Positions 15,955 to 24,691 are shown, counted from the stretch's first letter. The stretch: 64,000 nt of DNA from Streptomyces candidus (GCF_014207445.1 NZ_JACHEM010000005.1:1-64000); one strand, 5' to 3'. Numbers and translations are program-made. Notes: generated by a model from the letters alone, not told the origin.

Positions 15955-16968
15955 ATGGTCACCCTTGCCGACGTAGCCCAGCATGCCGGAGTCTCCGCCA
16001 GCACGGTGAGCTACGTCCTCAGCGGCAAGCGGACCATTTCCGAGGTGACGAAGCAACGGGTGGAGCGCAGCATCCAGGAGCTCGGCTACCACCCCAACGC
16101 CGGGGCCAGGGCACTGGCGAGCAGCCGGTCCAACATCATCGCGCTGATGATGCCCTTGCGTACGGACATGTACGTGCCCGTGATGATGGAGATCGCCATC
16201 GCCGTCGCCACGCACGCCCGTGAGCACGGCTTCGACGTCCTGATGCTCACGGGCGAGGAGGGGCCCGCCGCCGTGCGCCGGGTGGTAGGCAGCGGTCTTG
16301 CCGACGCCATCATCCTGATGGACGTGGAGCTGGACGACGCCCGTCTTCCCCTGCTGCGCGAGAGCGGCAGGCCCGCCGTGCTCATCGGCCTCCCCGCGCA
16401 GACCACCGGCTTCACCTGCGTCGACCTCGACTTCGCCGAAGCCGGGGCCCTGTGCGCCGAGCACCTGGCGCAGCTTGGGCACCGTCAGATCGCCGTCATC
16501 GGAGAAGCGCCGGCCGTGTACGAGCGGAAGACCGGCTTCGCGGAACGCACCATCGACGGGCTGCGCACCCGCGCGCTCCAGCACGGGCTGCGCGTACTGC
16601 ACCGCCCGTGCGAGGGCACCTACGCCGCGCTGGCCGGCGCCCTCGGGCAGATCTTCACCGAGCGCCCCGACGTCACGGGCTTCGTCGTCCAGAACGAACA
16701 GGCACTGGAACCGCTGCTGAGCCTGCTGCGCCAGGACAGACGGGCGGTGCCCGAGGACATCTCGGTGGTCGCGGTCTGCCCGGAGCAGGTGGCACTCCAG
16801 GGTTCGGTCCGGCTGACCTCCGTCACCATCCCGGCGCGTGAGATGGCGCGGCACGCGGTCGACCGGCTGGTCTCCAAGATCGACGGACAGGCCGACGAGG
16901 AAGTGTTCCTGCTCGCACCCGAACTCGTCGTCCGGGCGAGCAGCGGACCGGCTCCCGCCGGGAGGTGA
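15955..16968 (+). CDS. LacI-family repressor of the polysaccharide locus
   Basis: The 337-residue protein has a classic LacI N-terminus (VTLADVAQHAGVSASTVSYVLSGKRTISEVTKQRVERSIQELGYHPN, helix-turn-helix plus hinge helix, residues 2-50). A periplasmic-binding-protein-like effector domain follows, including LGHRQIAVIGE and the C-terminal VTIPAREMARHAVDRLVSKI. ATG 15955 follows GGAGATCCG. Two GAAGCGCTTC boxes lie in its own upstream region and further boxes precede the GH12 and GH31 genes, so it is probably the local repressor, relieved by an oligosaccharide of the degraded glycan. The effector is not deducible from sequence. Confidence 0.88.
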   Translation: MVTLADVAQHAGVSASTVSYVLSGKRTISEVTKQRVERSIQELGYHPNAGARALASSRSNIIALMMPLRTDMYVPVMMEIAIAVATHAREHGFDVLMLTGEEGPAAVRRVVGSGLADAIILMDVELDDARLPLLRESGRPAVLIGLPAQTTGFTCVDLDFAEAGALCAEHLAQLGHRQIAVIGEAPAVYERKTGFAERTIDGLRTRALQHGLRVLHRPCEGTYAALAGALGQIFTERPDVTGFVVQNEQALEPLLSLLRQDRRAVPEDISVVAVCPEQVALQGSVRLTSVTIPAREMARHAVDRLVSKIDGQADEEVFLLAPELVVRASSGPAPAGR

Positions 16969-17151
16969 CGGGCGCGGCAGCGTCCCCGCACCCGACAGTG
17001 CGGCCGCCCCCCGGCTCCTGACCAGGGCGGAACGCGGTGCCGCCGAACCGTTGCACGACGGGCCGCGGTGCGTACGACGTGAGCGTGCACCCGCCTGGCA
17101 TTCGCGGGAGCCGACCACCTGGCACCTCCCTGCATTCTTGCGAAGAGAGCG

Positions 17152-17165
17152 GCGAAGCGCTTCGA
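17152..17165. promoter_or_regulatory. LacI-type operator, box 3
   Basis: GCGAAGCGCTTCGA matches the box core (GAAGCGCTTC) exactly and 13 of 14 positions overall. It lies about 290 bases upstream of the GH12 start and 180 bases from box 4, a distance compatible with looping by a tetrameric or paired-dimer repressor. Confidence 0.7.
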
Positions 17166-17330
17166 TGCTCCTCGTCCACTCGTAGGGGTGTCAAGAGGTC
17201 GTCGCCGTCGCGTCCACAAGCGGGGCGTGAGGTGCTTCCGGAGTTCAGGGCCGGACTTTTCGGGCTCCCGAAGGAATCTTGGGGATGGCTCTTGTGTGTC
17301 ACTGGGTGTTCACCTAATCTCGCAGCCATA

Positions 17331-17344
17331 TCGAAGCGCTTCGA
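17331..17344. promoter_or_regulatory. LacI-type operator, box 4 (GH12 promoter)
   Basis: TCGAAGCGCTTCGA, identical to box 1, is a perfect palindrome 111 bases before the GH12 start codon. Confidence 0.85.
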
Positions 17345-17454
17345 TTGCTTCCGCGACGCGCAGCCACCCGGGCCCGTCGCCGGAAAGAACCGCGTCCCTC
17401 CCTCACGGGCGTGGTGCACCCCCGCGTTCTCCCCCCACCCGTGGAAGGAACACC

Positions 17455-18171
17455 ATGGCAAGAAGCGCGCTACGCAAGCTCGGCAGGGCCGTGCTGGCAC
17501 CGGCGATGGCCTTCGGTGCCGTCGTCGGCCTGGCCGCCGCACCCGCTTCGGCGGCGGTCTGGAACACCTGCGACCAATGGGGCAACACCAGCCTGGGCGG
17601 CTACAAGCTCTACAACAACATCTGGGGTTCCGGCGCCGGCAGCCAGTGCTTCTGGGCCAACTCCGCCACCAACTGGGGGGTGTGGGCCGACCACCCCAAC
17701 ACCGGCGGCATCAAGTCCTACCCGAACTCGACGAAGACGATCAACAAGACGATCGACTCCATCTCCCGCCTCACCAGCAGCTACCACGTCAGCGTCCCGT
17801 CGTCCGGCGCGTACAACACGTCGTACGACATCTGGGACACCGACCACGAGTACGAGATCATGCTCTGGGTCAACGACCACGGAGCCGTCGGCCCGCTCGG
17901 CACCTGGCAAGGCAACGTCACGCTCGGCGGCCACAGTTGGAACGTCTACAAGGGCAGCAACGGGCACAACCAGGTGTTCTCGTTCCTGCGGACGTCCGAC
18001 TCCCACTCCGGCACCGTGGACATCAAGCCGATCCTGCACTGGATCGCGCACACCAAGGGCTGGATGCCCGGCAACGAGACCATCGGCGACGTCCAGTTCG
18101 GCTACGAGATCACTTCGTCGGCCGGCGGGCGTGACTTCACCACCAACAGCCTTACCATCGACGGCGGCTGA
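17455..18171 (+). CDS. GH12 endoglucanase / xyloglucanase
   Basis: The 238-residue secreted enzyme has a signal peptide (MARSALRKLGRAVLAPAMAFGAVVGLAAAPASA, cleaved before AVWNTCDQWG). The mature part carries GH12 hallmarks: YKLYNNIWGSGAGSQCFW, the nucleophile Glu in EYEIMLWVNDHGAVGPLG and the acid/base Glu in DVQFGYEITSSAGG. It has no carbohydrate-binding module or linker. GH12 enzymes cleave beta-1,4-glucans, and many act on xyloglucan. The shared LacI boxes and the adjacent alpha-xylosidase and GH5-CBM46 genes favour xyloglucan or mixed-linkage glucan here. A 14-bp hairpin follows. Confidence 0.9.
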   Translation: MARSALRKLGRAVLAPAMAFGAVVGLAAAPASAAVWNTCDQWGNTSLGGYKLYNNIWGSGAGSQCFWANSATNWGVWADHPNTGGIKSYPNSTKTINKTIDSISRLTSSYHVSVPSSGAYNTSYDIWDTDHEYEIMLWVNDHGAVGPLGTWQGNVTLGGHSWNVYKGSNGHNQVFSFLRTSDSHSGTVDIKPILHWIAHTKGWMPGNETIGDVQFGYEITSSAGGRDFTTNSLTIDGG

Positions 18172-18195
18172 CGGACCGGCACTTCGGCCGCGCCC

Positions 18196-18245
18196 GGGCC
18201 GAGGCGGGTCCGCGTCCCTCCCCGGGCGCGAACCCGCCTCGGCCC
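18196..18245. terminator. Hairpin between GH12 and the expansin-like remnant
   Basis: GGGCCGAGGCGGGT at 18196-18209 pairs exactly with ACCCGCCTCGGCCC at 18232-18245. It lies 25 bases after the GH12 stop and 50 bases beyond the end of the converging remnant, so it may terminate transcription from both directions. Confidence 0.7.
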
Positions 18246-18294
18246 TTCGCGCACGGCGCGGTCGCGGTCGGCCCTCCGTGCCCGGAACCGTCGG

Positions 18295-18720
18295 TCAGCG
18301 CCGGGCGAACCGGACCCCCGTGGGCTGCACGACGCCCGGCCGCACCCGAATCCCGGGGACGGTCAGCCGCTCGCCGTGAATGTCGGTGAGCCGGATCGTG
18401 CCGCCGCACCCGTTGCCGTCCCCCGGCGACGAAGGCCGCGACCATGAGGTCGGGGCTCGGGCCGAACAGGCAGGCGCCGTTCCCGTCCCCCGCCTCGTAG
18501 GCGGTGGCGACTCCATGGCGGACGGGGGGCTGCGCACGTTGTGCCGACGGGGGCGGCGCGGTATCGCGCCGGGAACGCGGGTCGCGGTGGGTGACGGTCG
18601 GGCCGAAACAGTGGTCGCGGCGTACGCCGGGGCGGCGGAGCCGGTCGGCACGGTCGCCGATGCCGGGGTCCCTGCCGTGCCCGCGGCGGTGACGGAGGCC
18701 TTCACCCGGGGAGAGGCCAA
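18295..18720 (-). pseudogene. Expansin-like gene remnant
   Basis: Read on the minus strand, one frame gives HGVATAYEAGDGNGACLFGP followed by SPDLMVAAF. After a shift of one base in a G run (about 18423) a second frame gives GDGNGCGGTIRLTDIHGERL followed by TVPGIR and a stop at 18295. Together these match the double-psi beta-barrel (GH45-like, RlpA/EXLX1) core of bacterial expansins, with the paired Cys residues. The following Asp-Leu-Ser region expected in expansins is missing, and the upstream part (Ala/Thr/Pro-rich, like a secretion linker) is in yet another frame. I conclude this is a decayed expansin-like gene. Expansins loosen cellulose-xyloglucan contacts, which fits the neighbourhood. 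Confidence 0.6.
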
Positions 18721-18900
18721 GAGGATTGCCGATCAGTCCGCACGGGAATCGGCCGCCGAGGTGCGGGCAGCGGGAGAACGGGCGTGAGCCCCGCGCGGCA
18801 GGTCCGGCGGGGCTCACGGGGATGGCGGCAGCGCTTTCGCGTACCCCGGCAGCGTGCCCATGACTCGGGGGATCCGGGCGGGCCGCCCGCCCCCCTTCAC

Positions 18901-19884
18901 CTACTGCTGCGGAGCCAGCCCGCGCCGGTGCAGCCACTCCAGTTGGAGCGCGGTGTTGTGGCCGAAGCCGCCTCCGTGGTCGGCGAAGGGCCAGGCGGTC
19001 ATGGTCCGGTCCGTGCCCGCGTAGTGGTTGAAGGCGGCGTAGACCGTCAGGGGCGGGCACGTCGGGTCCATGAGACCGACGCTGAACAGCGCCGGGACCG
19101 CCGCGCGGCCGGCGAAGTGGACGCCGTCGAAGTAGTCGAGGGTCTCGAAGGCCGTCCCGACGCGGTGCGGGCTGTGCCAGCGCAGGTACTTCACGAGCTC
19201 CTGGTACGGACCGTCCTCGCTGATCCGTGCCGCCTGCCGGAAGTGGCACAGGAACGGCACGTCGACCAGCGCGGCGGCTACCTGGCCGGCGGCGAGAGCG
19301 GCGACCGCGAGGGCCAGGCCGCCGCCCTGACTGCCTCCCGCCACCACGACCCGCCCGCTGTCCAGTCCGGGCAGCTCGGCGACCGCGTCCACGGCGCGCA
19401 CGCAGTCCGTCATCAGGCGCCGGTAGTAGTGGTGGGCGGGGGCTTCGATGCCGCGGGTCATGAACCCCTCGACCCACTGGGTGCCGTCGCCCTCACCGCG
19501 GTCCGGGGTGTCGTGGCCCTGGCCGCGGCTGTCGACGACGAGTTGGGCGTAACCGGCGGCGGACCACAGCAGGTGGTCGGTGGGCAGCCCGCGCCCGCCG
19601 CAGTAGCCCGCGTAGGTGACGACGACCGGCAGCGGCCCTTCCGCGCCGCGCGGACGCAGCAGCCAGGCGGCCACGGGCTCGCCGCGCCAGCCGGGGAGGC
19701 GTACGTCGTCCACCTCGACGGTGCTCAGCAGATACCTCCCGGTGACCCGCTCGGTCCGCACCTCTGCGTCGTGCGTGCGGGCTTCGGCGAGGGTCTTCTG
19801 CCAGAAGGCGTCGAAGTCCTCCGGTACGGACAACTCCGGCCGGTAGGTGCGGAGATCGTCGGGAACCTGATCGTGCGCAGACAT
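18901..19884 (-). CDS. CE7 acetyl xylan esterase / cephalosporin-C deacetylase-like
   Basis: The 327-residue alpha/beta hydrolase matches carbohydrate esterase family 7 (AXE1). It has the N-terminal FDAFWQKTLAEART region, PVVVTYAGYCGGRG, the RGQGHDTPD motif, the nucleophile GGSQGGGLALA, GLMDPTCPP carrying the catalytic Asp, and a C-terminal FADHGGGFG with the catalytic His. CE7 enzymes remove acetyl groups from short xylo- or gluco-oligosaccharides, usually inside the cell; consistent with this there is no signal peptide. ATG 19884 follows GAAGGGCCACC. It lies downstream of GH31 and GH5 on the same strand but is separated from GH5 by a strong hairpin, so it may depend on read-through or its own promoter. 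Confidence 0.88.
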   Translation of the reverse strand: MSAHDQVPDDLRTYRPELSVPEDFDAFWQKTLAEARTHDAEVRTERVTGRYLLSTVEVDDVRLPGWRGEPVAAWLLRPRGAEGPLPVVVTYAGYCGGRGLPTDHLLWSAAGYAQLVVDSRGQGHDTPDRGEGDGTQWVEGFMTRGIEAPAHHYYRRLMTDCVRAVDAVAELPGLDSGRVVVAGGSQGGGLALAVAALAAGQVAAALVDVPFLCHFRQAARISEDGPYQELVKYLRWHSPHRVGTAFETLDYFDGVHFAGRAAVPALFSVGLMDPTCPPLTVYAAFNHYAGTDRTMTAWPFADHGGGFGHNTALQLEWLHRRGLAPQQ

Positions 19885-19937
19885 GGTGGCCCTTCGGGGA
19901 GGAGGGGACGGGGAGGGCGGACCGCGACGGACGAACG

Positions 19938-19980
19938 CCGGTGCTCCGGCCGCCCGGGTCATGGGCGGCCGGAGCACCGG
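19938..19980. terminator. 18-bp-stem hairpin between GH5 and the esterase
   Basis: Bases 19938-19955 pair perfectly with 19963-19980 around a 7-base loop. It lies just after the GH5 stop codon (19989, minus strand) and before the esterase start (19884), so it probably ends the GH31-GH5 transcript or lowers expression of the esterase. Confidence 0.75.
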
Positions 19981-19988
19981 CCGGTGGG

Positions 19989-21749
19989 TCAGGACTCCCT
20001 GACGGCCGTACCGGTGACAGAGCCCGCGGACTTGACGACCTTGTACTGCACCTTGGCGCCACTGTGGAAGTGGAAGGTCAGATGCGCCGTCCCGCCCTCC
20101 CGCAGCGCGTCGAGGAACGCGCGGGTCAGGACGATCGTGCCCTTCGGGTAGTCGGGCGAGAAGGCCACGTTGAACTCCTGGAACGGCGTCCAACCGGTCG
20201 GTCCGGCGTTGGTCCCGTCGCCGTACGTGGCCTCCATCGTCGCCAGCTGATCACCCTGGTACCGGGTGGGAACGGCGAACGCCGTCGCGCTGCCCGTGGC
20301 GTCCGACAGCACCGGTGTGTCATAGGTGACCACGTCGATCCTCCAGGGCAGTCCGCGGGAGAAACGCGCCTCCAGCGTTGCGTTGATCCCGTGGTCCCGG
20401 TCGCCGGCCAGCCGCGTCAGCGTCCGTGCCGTGAGGGTGATCCGGTTGCCGAAAACGCTGTAGTCCCTGCCCTCCGCGAGCTTGGTGCCGGCGTGCCACA
20501 ACCCCCGGAAAGTGGTGCCGTTCAGGTGCAGGGTGAGCGACTGGGCCGTGACCGGCTTCGACTTCGCGACGTAGACCTTGTCGAAGGAGGCCGTCCCGGA
20601 ACGGGTGGTCCAGCTCGACCTGATCCAGGCGAACAGGGCGGGGTCGCGCCACTTCAGGGTGGCCCGGTCCAGGTACGCGAAGGGGTCCCACAGTGCGGTG
20701 GTGACGCCGGCCCGGCGCGCCGCGTGCCCGACGTGCTCGAAGTACTTCAGTGCCTCGCCCCGCTCGACGCGGTCCGGGTGGAAGTGGTCGGGCCAGCTCA
20801 GCAGGCCGTACTCGCCGAGGTAGACGGGGATGCCCTTGCTGGTGAAGGTGTCGCGCATCCGGGCGAAGGCGTCGGTCAGGTCGTTCCGGGCGGCGGCGTC
20901 GTAGCGGGTGCCGCCCGCGACGTTCACACTGAACGGGTACCAGCTGTAGTAGTGCACGGTCGCGATCAGGTGCCGGTCGCGCAGCGCCGTGATCGTGGTG
21001 TGCAGGTCGTCCATGAGTTCCTGCGAGGGAGTGCCGCCCTGGGTGGTCAGGACGAGCAGGCGGTCCTTGTTCCGGCCGCCCGAAGCGCGCACGATCCCGT
21101 GGAACGAGGTGTTCAGCTCGTGCATCAGCTCCGTCTTCCGCGCGGGCGTCGCGTCCCCGAAGACCGGCTCGTTGATGCTCTCGAAGAGCAGGGCGCGCGG
21201 CTCGTCGCGGAACGCCGCGGCTATCCGGGTCCACAGCGCCTGGTAGCGGGCGAGTACGCGGTCGTGGTCCTGGGAGATCTTCTCGACCCACTGCCACGAG
21301 TCGTGATGGACGTTGAGCACCACGTAGAGGTCCTCGGCGAGCGCCCAGTCGACGACCTCCTTGACGCGGCTCAGGTAGGCGGCTTCGACGGCGTACGGCG
21401 CGGCGTCGGACTGGTGCGCACTCCAGGTCACCGGGATGCGGACGCTGCGGAAGCCCTGGGACCGCACGGTCCTGAACAGTTCCCTGGTGGCCCTGGGGTT
21501 GCCCCAGGACGTCTCGTCCGGAATCGCGTCCAGACTGTTGCCCAGGTTCCAGCTGGGCTGCATCGCCGCGACGGCGTCCATGGCACGGGCCGGGACCTGG
21601 ACGGCGGCGGGTGCCTGCCGTGCCGTGCCGCCGGGCGCGGCGAGCGCGGTGCCGGACAGCCCCAGGACGACGAGCAGTGCCGTCAGCAGGCCGGTCAGGC
21701 GTCCGGGGCCGCGGCTGCGGTGGTGAGCGGGTCTTTGCGGGTGCTTCAC
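19989..21749 (-). CDS. GH5 endo-beta-glucanase with X2 and CBM46 domains
   Basis: The 586-residue secreted enzyme has a signal peptide (basic MKHPQRPAHHRSRGPGR, a hydrophobic LTGLLTALLVVLG core and ALAAPG cleavage). The GH5 TIM barrel spans about residues 55-350, with AMQPSWNLGNSLDAIPDETSWG, acid/base Glu in LFESINEPVFG and nucleophile Glu in PVYLGEYGLLSW. An Ig-like X2 module (about 370-465) is followed by CBM46 (about 475-575; DQLATMEATYGDGTNAGPTGW). This order is that of Bacillus Cel5B-type GH5_4 enzymes, which act on xyloglucan and mixed-linkage glucan. GTG 21749 follows GGAAGG at good spacing. GH31 lies 132 bases upstream on the same strand. Confidence 0.9.
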   Translation of the reverse strand: MKHPQRPAHHRSRGPGRLTGLLTALLVVLGLSGTALAAPGGTARQAPAAVQVPARAMDAVAAMQPSWNLGNSLDAIPDETSWGNPRATRELFRTVRSQGFRSVRIPVTWSAHQSDAAPYAVEAAYLSRVKEVVDWALAEDLYVVLNVHHDSWQWVEKISQDHDRVLARYQALWTRIAAAFRDEPRALLFESINEPVFGDATPARKTELMHELNTSFHGIVRASGGRNKDRLLVLTTQGGTPSQELMDDLHTTITALRDRHLIATVHYYSWYPFSVNVAGGTRYDAAARNDLTDAFARMRDTFTSKGIPVYLGEYGLLSWPDHFHPDRVERGEALKYFEHVGHAARRAGVTTALWDPFAYLDRATLKWRDPALFAWIRSSWTTRSGTASFDKVYVAKSKPVTAQSLTLHLNGTTFRGLWHAGTKLAEGRDYSVFGNRITLTARTLTRLAGDRDHGINATLEARFSRGLPWRIDVVTYDTPVLSDATGSATAFAVPTRYQGDQLATMEATYGDGTNAGPTGWTPFQEFNVAFSPDYPKGTIVLTRAFLDALREGGTAHLTFHFHSGAKVQYKVVKSAGSVTGTAVRES

Positions 21750-21881
21750 GGGTCGTGCCTTCCGGTCGGGGTGCGGAGGGACCGGCTCGGTTCAGCCGGT
21801 GAGGGGTTCGTGGTCGAACCGGTCGGCGCGGACGGTGCCGGTCCACGGCGCAGGGGCCTGCGGCGAGGCGGTGTCAGCCGC

Positions 21882-24110
21882 TCACCACTCCCTGACCTCT
21901 GGCACCGCGCCCCCGTCGGCCGCCGTCACCGTCACCGGCCCGCTGTCCGCCTCCCGGGTCACCCGGTACGTGGCCGCCGTGCGGCCCTCGCGGTCGGGAA
22001 CGGTGACGGTGGTGTCCTGGGCCCCGGCGGCGACCAGCAGGGTGAGGCCGTCGGCCCAGTCGCCGTCGGGACGCTCGTCGTCGGCGCCGAGGGGGAGCAC
22101 CGCGCCCGGCCGGACGTACAGCGGCAGGCTGTCGAAGCCGTGCTTCTCCCGGCGCCACCCCGGACCCCGTACCCGCTCACCGGTCAGCAGGTGCGTCCAG
22201 GTCCCTTCGGGGAGGTAGAACTCGACGTCGCCGTCCTCGGTGAACACCGGGGCCACCAGCAGGTCGGGGCCGAGCATGTACTGACGGTCGAGCGCGCGGG
22301 TCGTCGGGTCGTCGGGGAACTCCAGGAGCATGGGCCGCATCAGCGGCACGCCGTCCCGGTGGGCCTCGGCGGCGGCACCGTAGAGGTACGGCATCAGGCG
22401 GTGCTTGAGCCGGGTGAACTGCCGTGTCACGTCGACCGCTTCGTCCCCGAACTCCCACGGCACCCGGTAGGAACCGGAACCGTGCAGGCGGCTGTGGGAG
22501 GACAGCAGGCCGAAGGCGAGCCAGCGCTTGAAGACGGCCGGATCGGGCGTGCCCTCGAAGCCGCCGATGTCGTGCGACCAGAAACCGAACCCGGACAGCG
22601 ACAGGGAGAGCCCGCCGCGCAGGGACTCCGCCATCGCGCCGAACGACGCCCAGCAGTCGCCGCCCCAGTGCACCGGGAACTGCTGCCCCCCGGCCGTGGC
22701 CGAACGCGCGAACAGCACCGCCTCCCCGATGCCCCGCTCCTTCTGCAGCAGTTCGAAGACGACCTGGTTGTACAGGTGCGTGTAGTAGTTGTGCATGCGC
22801 TCCGGGTCGGAGCCGTCGTGCCAGCGGACGTCGGTGGGGACGCGCTCGCCGAAGTCCGTCTTGAAGCAGTCGACGCCCTGGTCGAGGAGGACCTTCAGCT
22901 TCCCCTGGAACCAGGCGCAGGCGTCCGGGTTCGTGAAGTCGACCAGGCCCATCCCGGCCTGCCACAGGTCCCACTGCCAGATGTCGCCGTCCGGCCGCCG
23001 CACCAGGTACCCGTGCCGTGCCGCCTCCTCGAACAGGGCGGACTTCTGCGCGATGTACGGGTTGATCCACACGGAGATCCTCAGCCCGCGTTCCCGGAGC
23101 CGGGCCAGCATCCCCTCCGGGTCGGGGAAGACGTCCGGGTCCCAGGTGAAGTCCGACCACTGGTACTCGCGCATCCAGAAGCAGTCGAAGTGGAAGACGG
23201 ACAGTGGGATGTCGCGCTCCGCCATGCCGTCGACGAAGGACGCGACGGTCCCCTCGTCGTACTGCGTGGTGAACGACGTGGTCAGCCACAGGCCGAAGGA
23301 CCAGGCGGGCGGCAGCGCGGGGCGGCCGGTGAGCGCGGTGTAGCGGCGCAGGACGTCCTTGGGCGTGGGGCCCGCGACGACGTAGTACGTGAGCGTCTGG
23401 TCCCGCACGCTGAACTGCATCCGGCCGACGGACTCGGAGCCGATCTCGTAGCCGACCCTGCCCGGGTGGTCGACGAACACCCCGTACGCGCCGGCGGGGG
23501 AGAGGTGCAGGCTGAACGGGACGTTCTTGTAGGCCTGTTCGCTGCTGGTGCCGCCGTCGGCCTGCCACATGTCGACGGTCTGGCCGTTCTTCACGAACGG
23601 GGTGAAACGTTCGCCGAGGCCGTAGACCTGCTCCCCGACACCGAGGGCCAGCTGGGCGGACATGTGGTGCGCGCCGTCGGCGGTGGTGACGAAGGCGGTT
23701 CCCCTGCGGCCGGCCTGTGTCACTTCGCGTCCCTCCGCGTCGTGGAAGGACAGCGTCCACGGGGCAGCGGTGTCCAGGCGGACGGACAGGGCGCCGCTCG
23801 TCAGCTCGACCACGGCCCCGTCGCGGCGCACCTGCCCCGCGGAGGCGGGCGCGCCGGACAGCGCGAAGTCGGGGCCCGGTTGGCGCTTGCCTGCGAAGTG
23901 CGTCAGACGGACGCCGATGACGCCTTCGGCGGGGGAGAAGCAATCGGCGGTCAGCAAAGGGGAGTTGAGGGTGTCACCGCGGTGTTCGACGCGCTTGACC
24001 GCGGCGTACGCGGTGAACCGGTCGGCGCTCGCGCGGATGTCTCGGACCTCGGTGGCGTACGAGGCCTTGACCCCGTCGCGCATCAGCCAGAAGCCGTCGG
24101 TGAACTTCAT
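21882..24110 (-). CDS. yicI: GH31 alpha-xylosidase (YicI type)
   Basis: The 742-residue cytoplasmic enzyme follows Escherichia coli YicI almost motif for motif: the start MKFTDGFWLMRDGV, FHFDCFWMREYQWSDFTWDPDVFPDPEGML, the nucleophile Asp in DCFKTDFGERVPTDV, the acid/base Asp in FPVHWGGDCWASF and LSGFGFWSHDIGGFE. There is no signal peptide, so it would remove alpha-1,6-xylosyl residues from imported xyloglucan oligosaccharides. The N-terminal beta-sandwich, the barrel and two C-terminal beta domains are all present. Upstream are one good and two weaker LacI-type boxes, placing it in the regulon of the LacI protein at 15955. An importer for the oligosaccharides is not in this window. Confidence 0.9.
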   Translation of the reverse strand: MKFTDGFWLMRDGVKASYATEVRDIRASADRFTAYAAVKRVEHRGDTLNSPLLTADCFSPAEGVIGVRLTHFAGKRQPGPDFALSGAPASAGQVRRDGAVVELTSGALSVRLDTAAPWTLSFHDAEGREVTQAGRRGTAFVTTADGAHHMSAQLALGVGEQVYGLGERFTPFVKNGQTVDMWQADGGTSSEQAYKNVPFSLHLSPAGAYGVFVDHPGRVGYEIGSESVGRMQFSVRDQTLTYYVVAGPTPKDVLRRYTALTGRPALPPAWSFGLWLTTSFTTQYDEGTVASFVDGMAERDIPLSVFHFDCFWMREYQWSDFTWDPDVFPDPEGMLARLRERGLRISVWINPYIAQKSALFEEAARHGYLVRRPDGDIWQWDLWQAGMGLVDFTNPDACAWFQGKLKVLLDQGVDCFKTDFGERVPTDVRWHDGSDPERMHNYYTHLYNQVVFELLQKERGIGEAVLFARSATAGGQQFPVHWGGDCWASFGAMAESLRGGLSLSLSGFGFWSHDIGGFEGTPDPAVFKRWLAFGLLSSHSRLHGSGSYRVPWEFGDEAVDVTRQFTRLKHRLMPYLYGAAAEAHRDGVPLMRPMLLEFPDDPTTRALDRQYMLGPDLLVAPVFTEDGDVEFYLPEGTWTHLLTGERVRGPGWRREKHGFDSLPLYVRPGAVLPLGADDERPDGDWADGLTLLVAAGAQDTTVTVPDREGRTAATYRVTREADSGPVTVTAADGGAVPEVREW

Positions 24111-24231
24111 GATCTTCCCAGGGGAGCAGGAGTGGTCCGGGTCGGCAGGGCGGGTGACGGTAAGGGGGAAGGCATCGGCCTCCTCGGGCCCGGCCGAGGC
24201 CGCTCGCGCGAGGGCGCGGCCCGACGGCCCT

Positions 24232-24245
24232 TCGAATCGCTTCCG
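24232..24245. promoter_or_regulatory. Weak LacI-type box near GH31
   Basis: TCGAATCGCTTCCG matches the TCGAAGCGCTTCGA box at 11 of 14 positions and lies about 120 bases upstream of the GH31 start. Confidence 0.4.
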
Positions 24246-24322
24246 GTCATGAAGGCGGGACTGCCGCCCACGCCATTTGAGCGCACGGAAATCGAAAGGG
24301 CAAGGCCGAAGAGGGAAAATTG

Positions 24323-24336
24323 TTGAAGCGCTTCGA
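24323..24336. promoter_or_regulatory. LacI-type operator, box 5 (GH31 promoter)
   Basis: TTGAAGCGCTTCGA retains the full 10-bp core GAAGCGCTTC and 13 of 14 box positions, about 215 bases upstream of the GH31 start. A half-box AGCGCTTCGA lies at 24394-24403. Confidence 0.75.
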
Positions 24337-24691
24337 CGCTCTGTTCCAGCTTGGTGCAGCGCCTCTGCCGGGGAGGGCGGGGAAGACAGGACCAGCGCTT
24401 CGACAAGGCGGCCGAATCGTTGTCAAGGCAGACAAAACGCGGCCGAAGACGGACGGTCACTCCGTCCGGCACGGCAACCCCGCGCCGGCCCTCACTGCGT
24501 GCCGTCCCGCCGGGAAGCCCTCTGCCCGACGGGGCGTCCGCGGCCCCGCGTCCGGCCCAGCCGGCGGTCCCCGGTGCCCGCCGGTGCGGGCCGCGGGGCA
24601 GCCGGGCGGGACGGCACCGCGCATCCGTGGGATGCCCGAGGCGCGCCGCCCGGCCGGCCCTCCGCCCGTCCCGGCCCAGGCCGGGGCGGGC

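Larger units (their letters stand above)
16969..17454. other. Regulatory region upstream of the GH12 gene
   Basis: I see no convincing gene in this 486-base gap. It contains two LacI-type boxes (17152-17165 and 17331-17344) and an AT-richer patch at about 17290-17335 that may hold the GH12 promoter. GTGGAAGGAACACC gives the ribosome binding site just before the GH12 start. Confidence 0.6.
24111..24691. other. Promoter region of the GH31 gene
   Basis: No gene is supported in this 581-base gap between the GH31 start and the end of the serine hydrolase gene, both on the minus strand. It contains the GH31 operator boxes and an AT-richer patch (about 24260-24330) likely to include the promoter. 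The remainder, up to 24691, is GC-rich sequence with no recognisable element. Confidence 0.5.

Noticed and set aside
18380-18787. Plus-strand 135-codon frame after GH12
   Set aside because: No family resemblance and no ribosome binding site, and the opposite strand carries the expansin-like peptides.
19941-24326. A 1461-codon plus-strand open frame
   Set aside because: It lies wholly antisense to the GH31, GH5 and esterase genes, whose catalytic motifs are clear. Long antisense frames are expected at this GC content, and the translation is low-complexity Gly/Arg/Val sequence.
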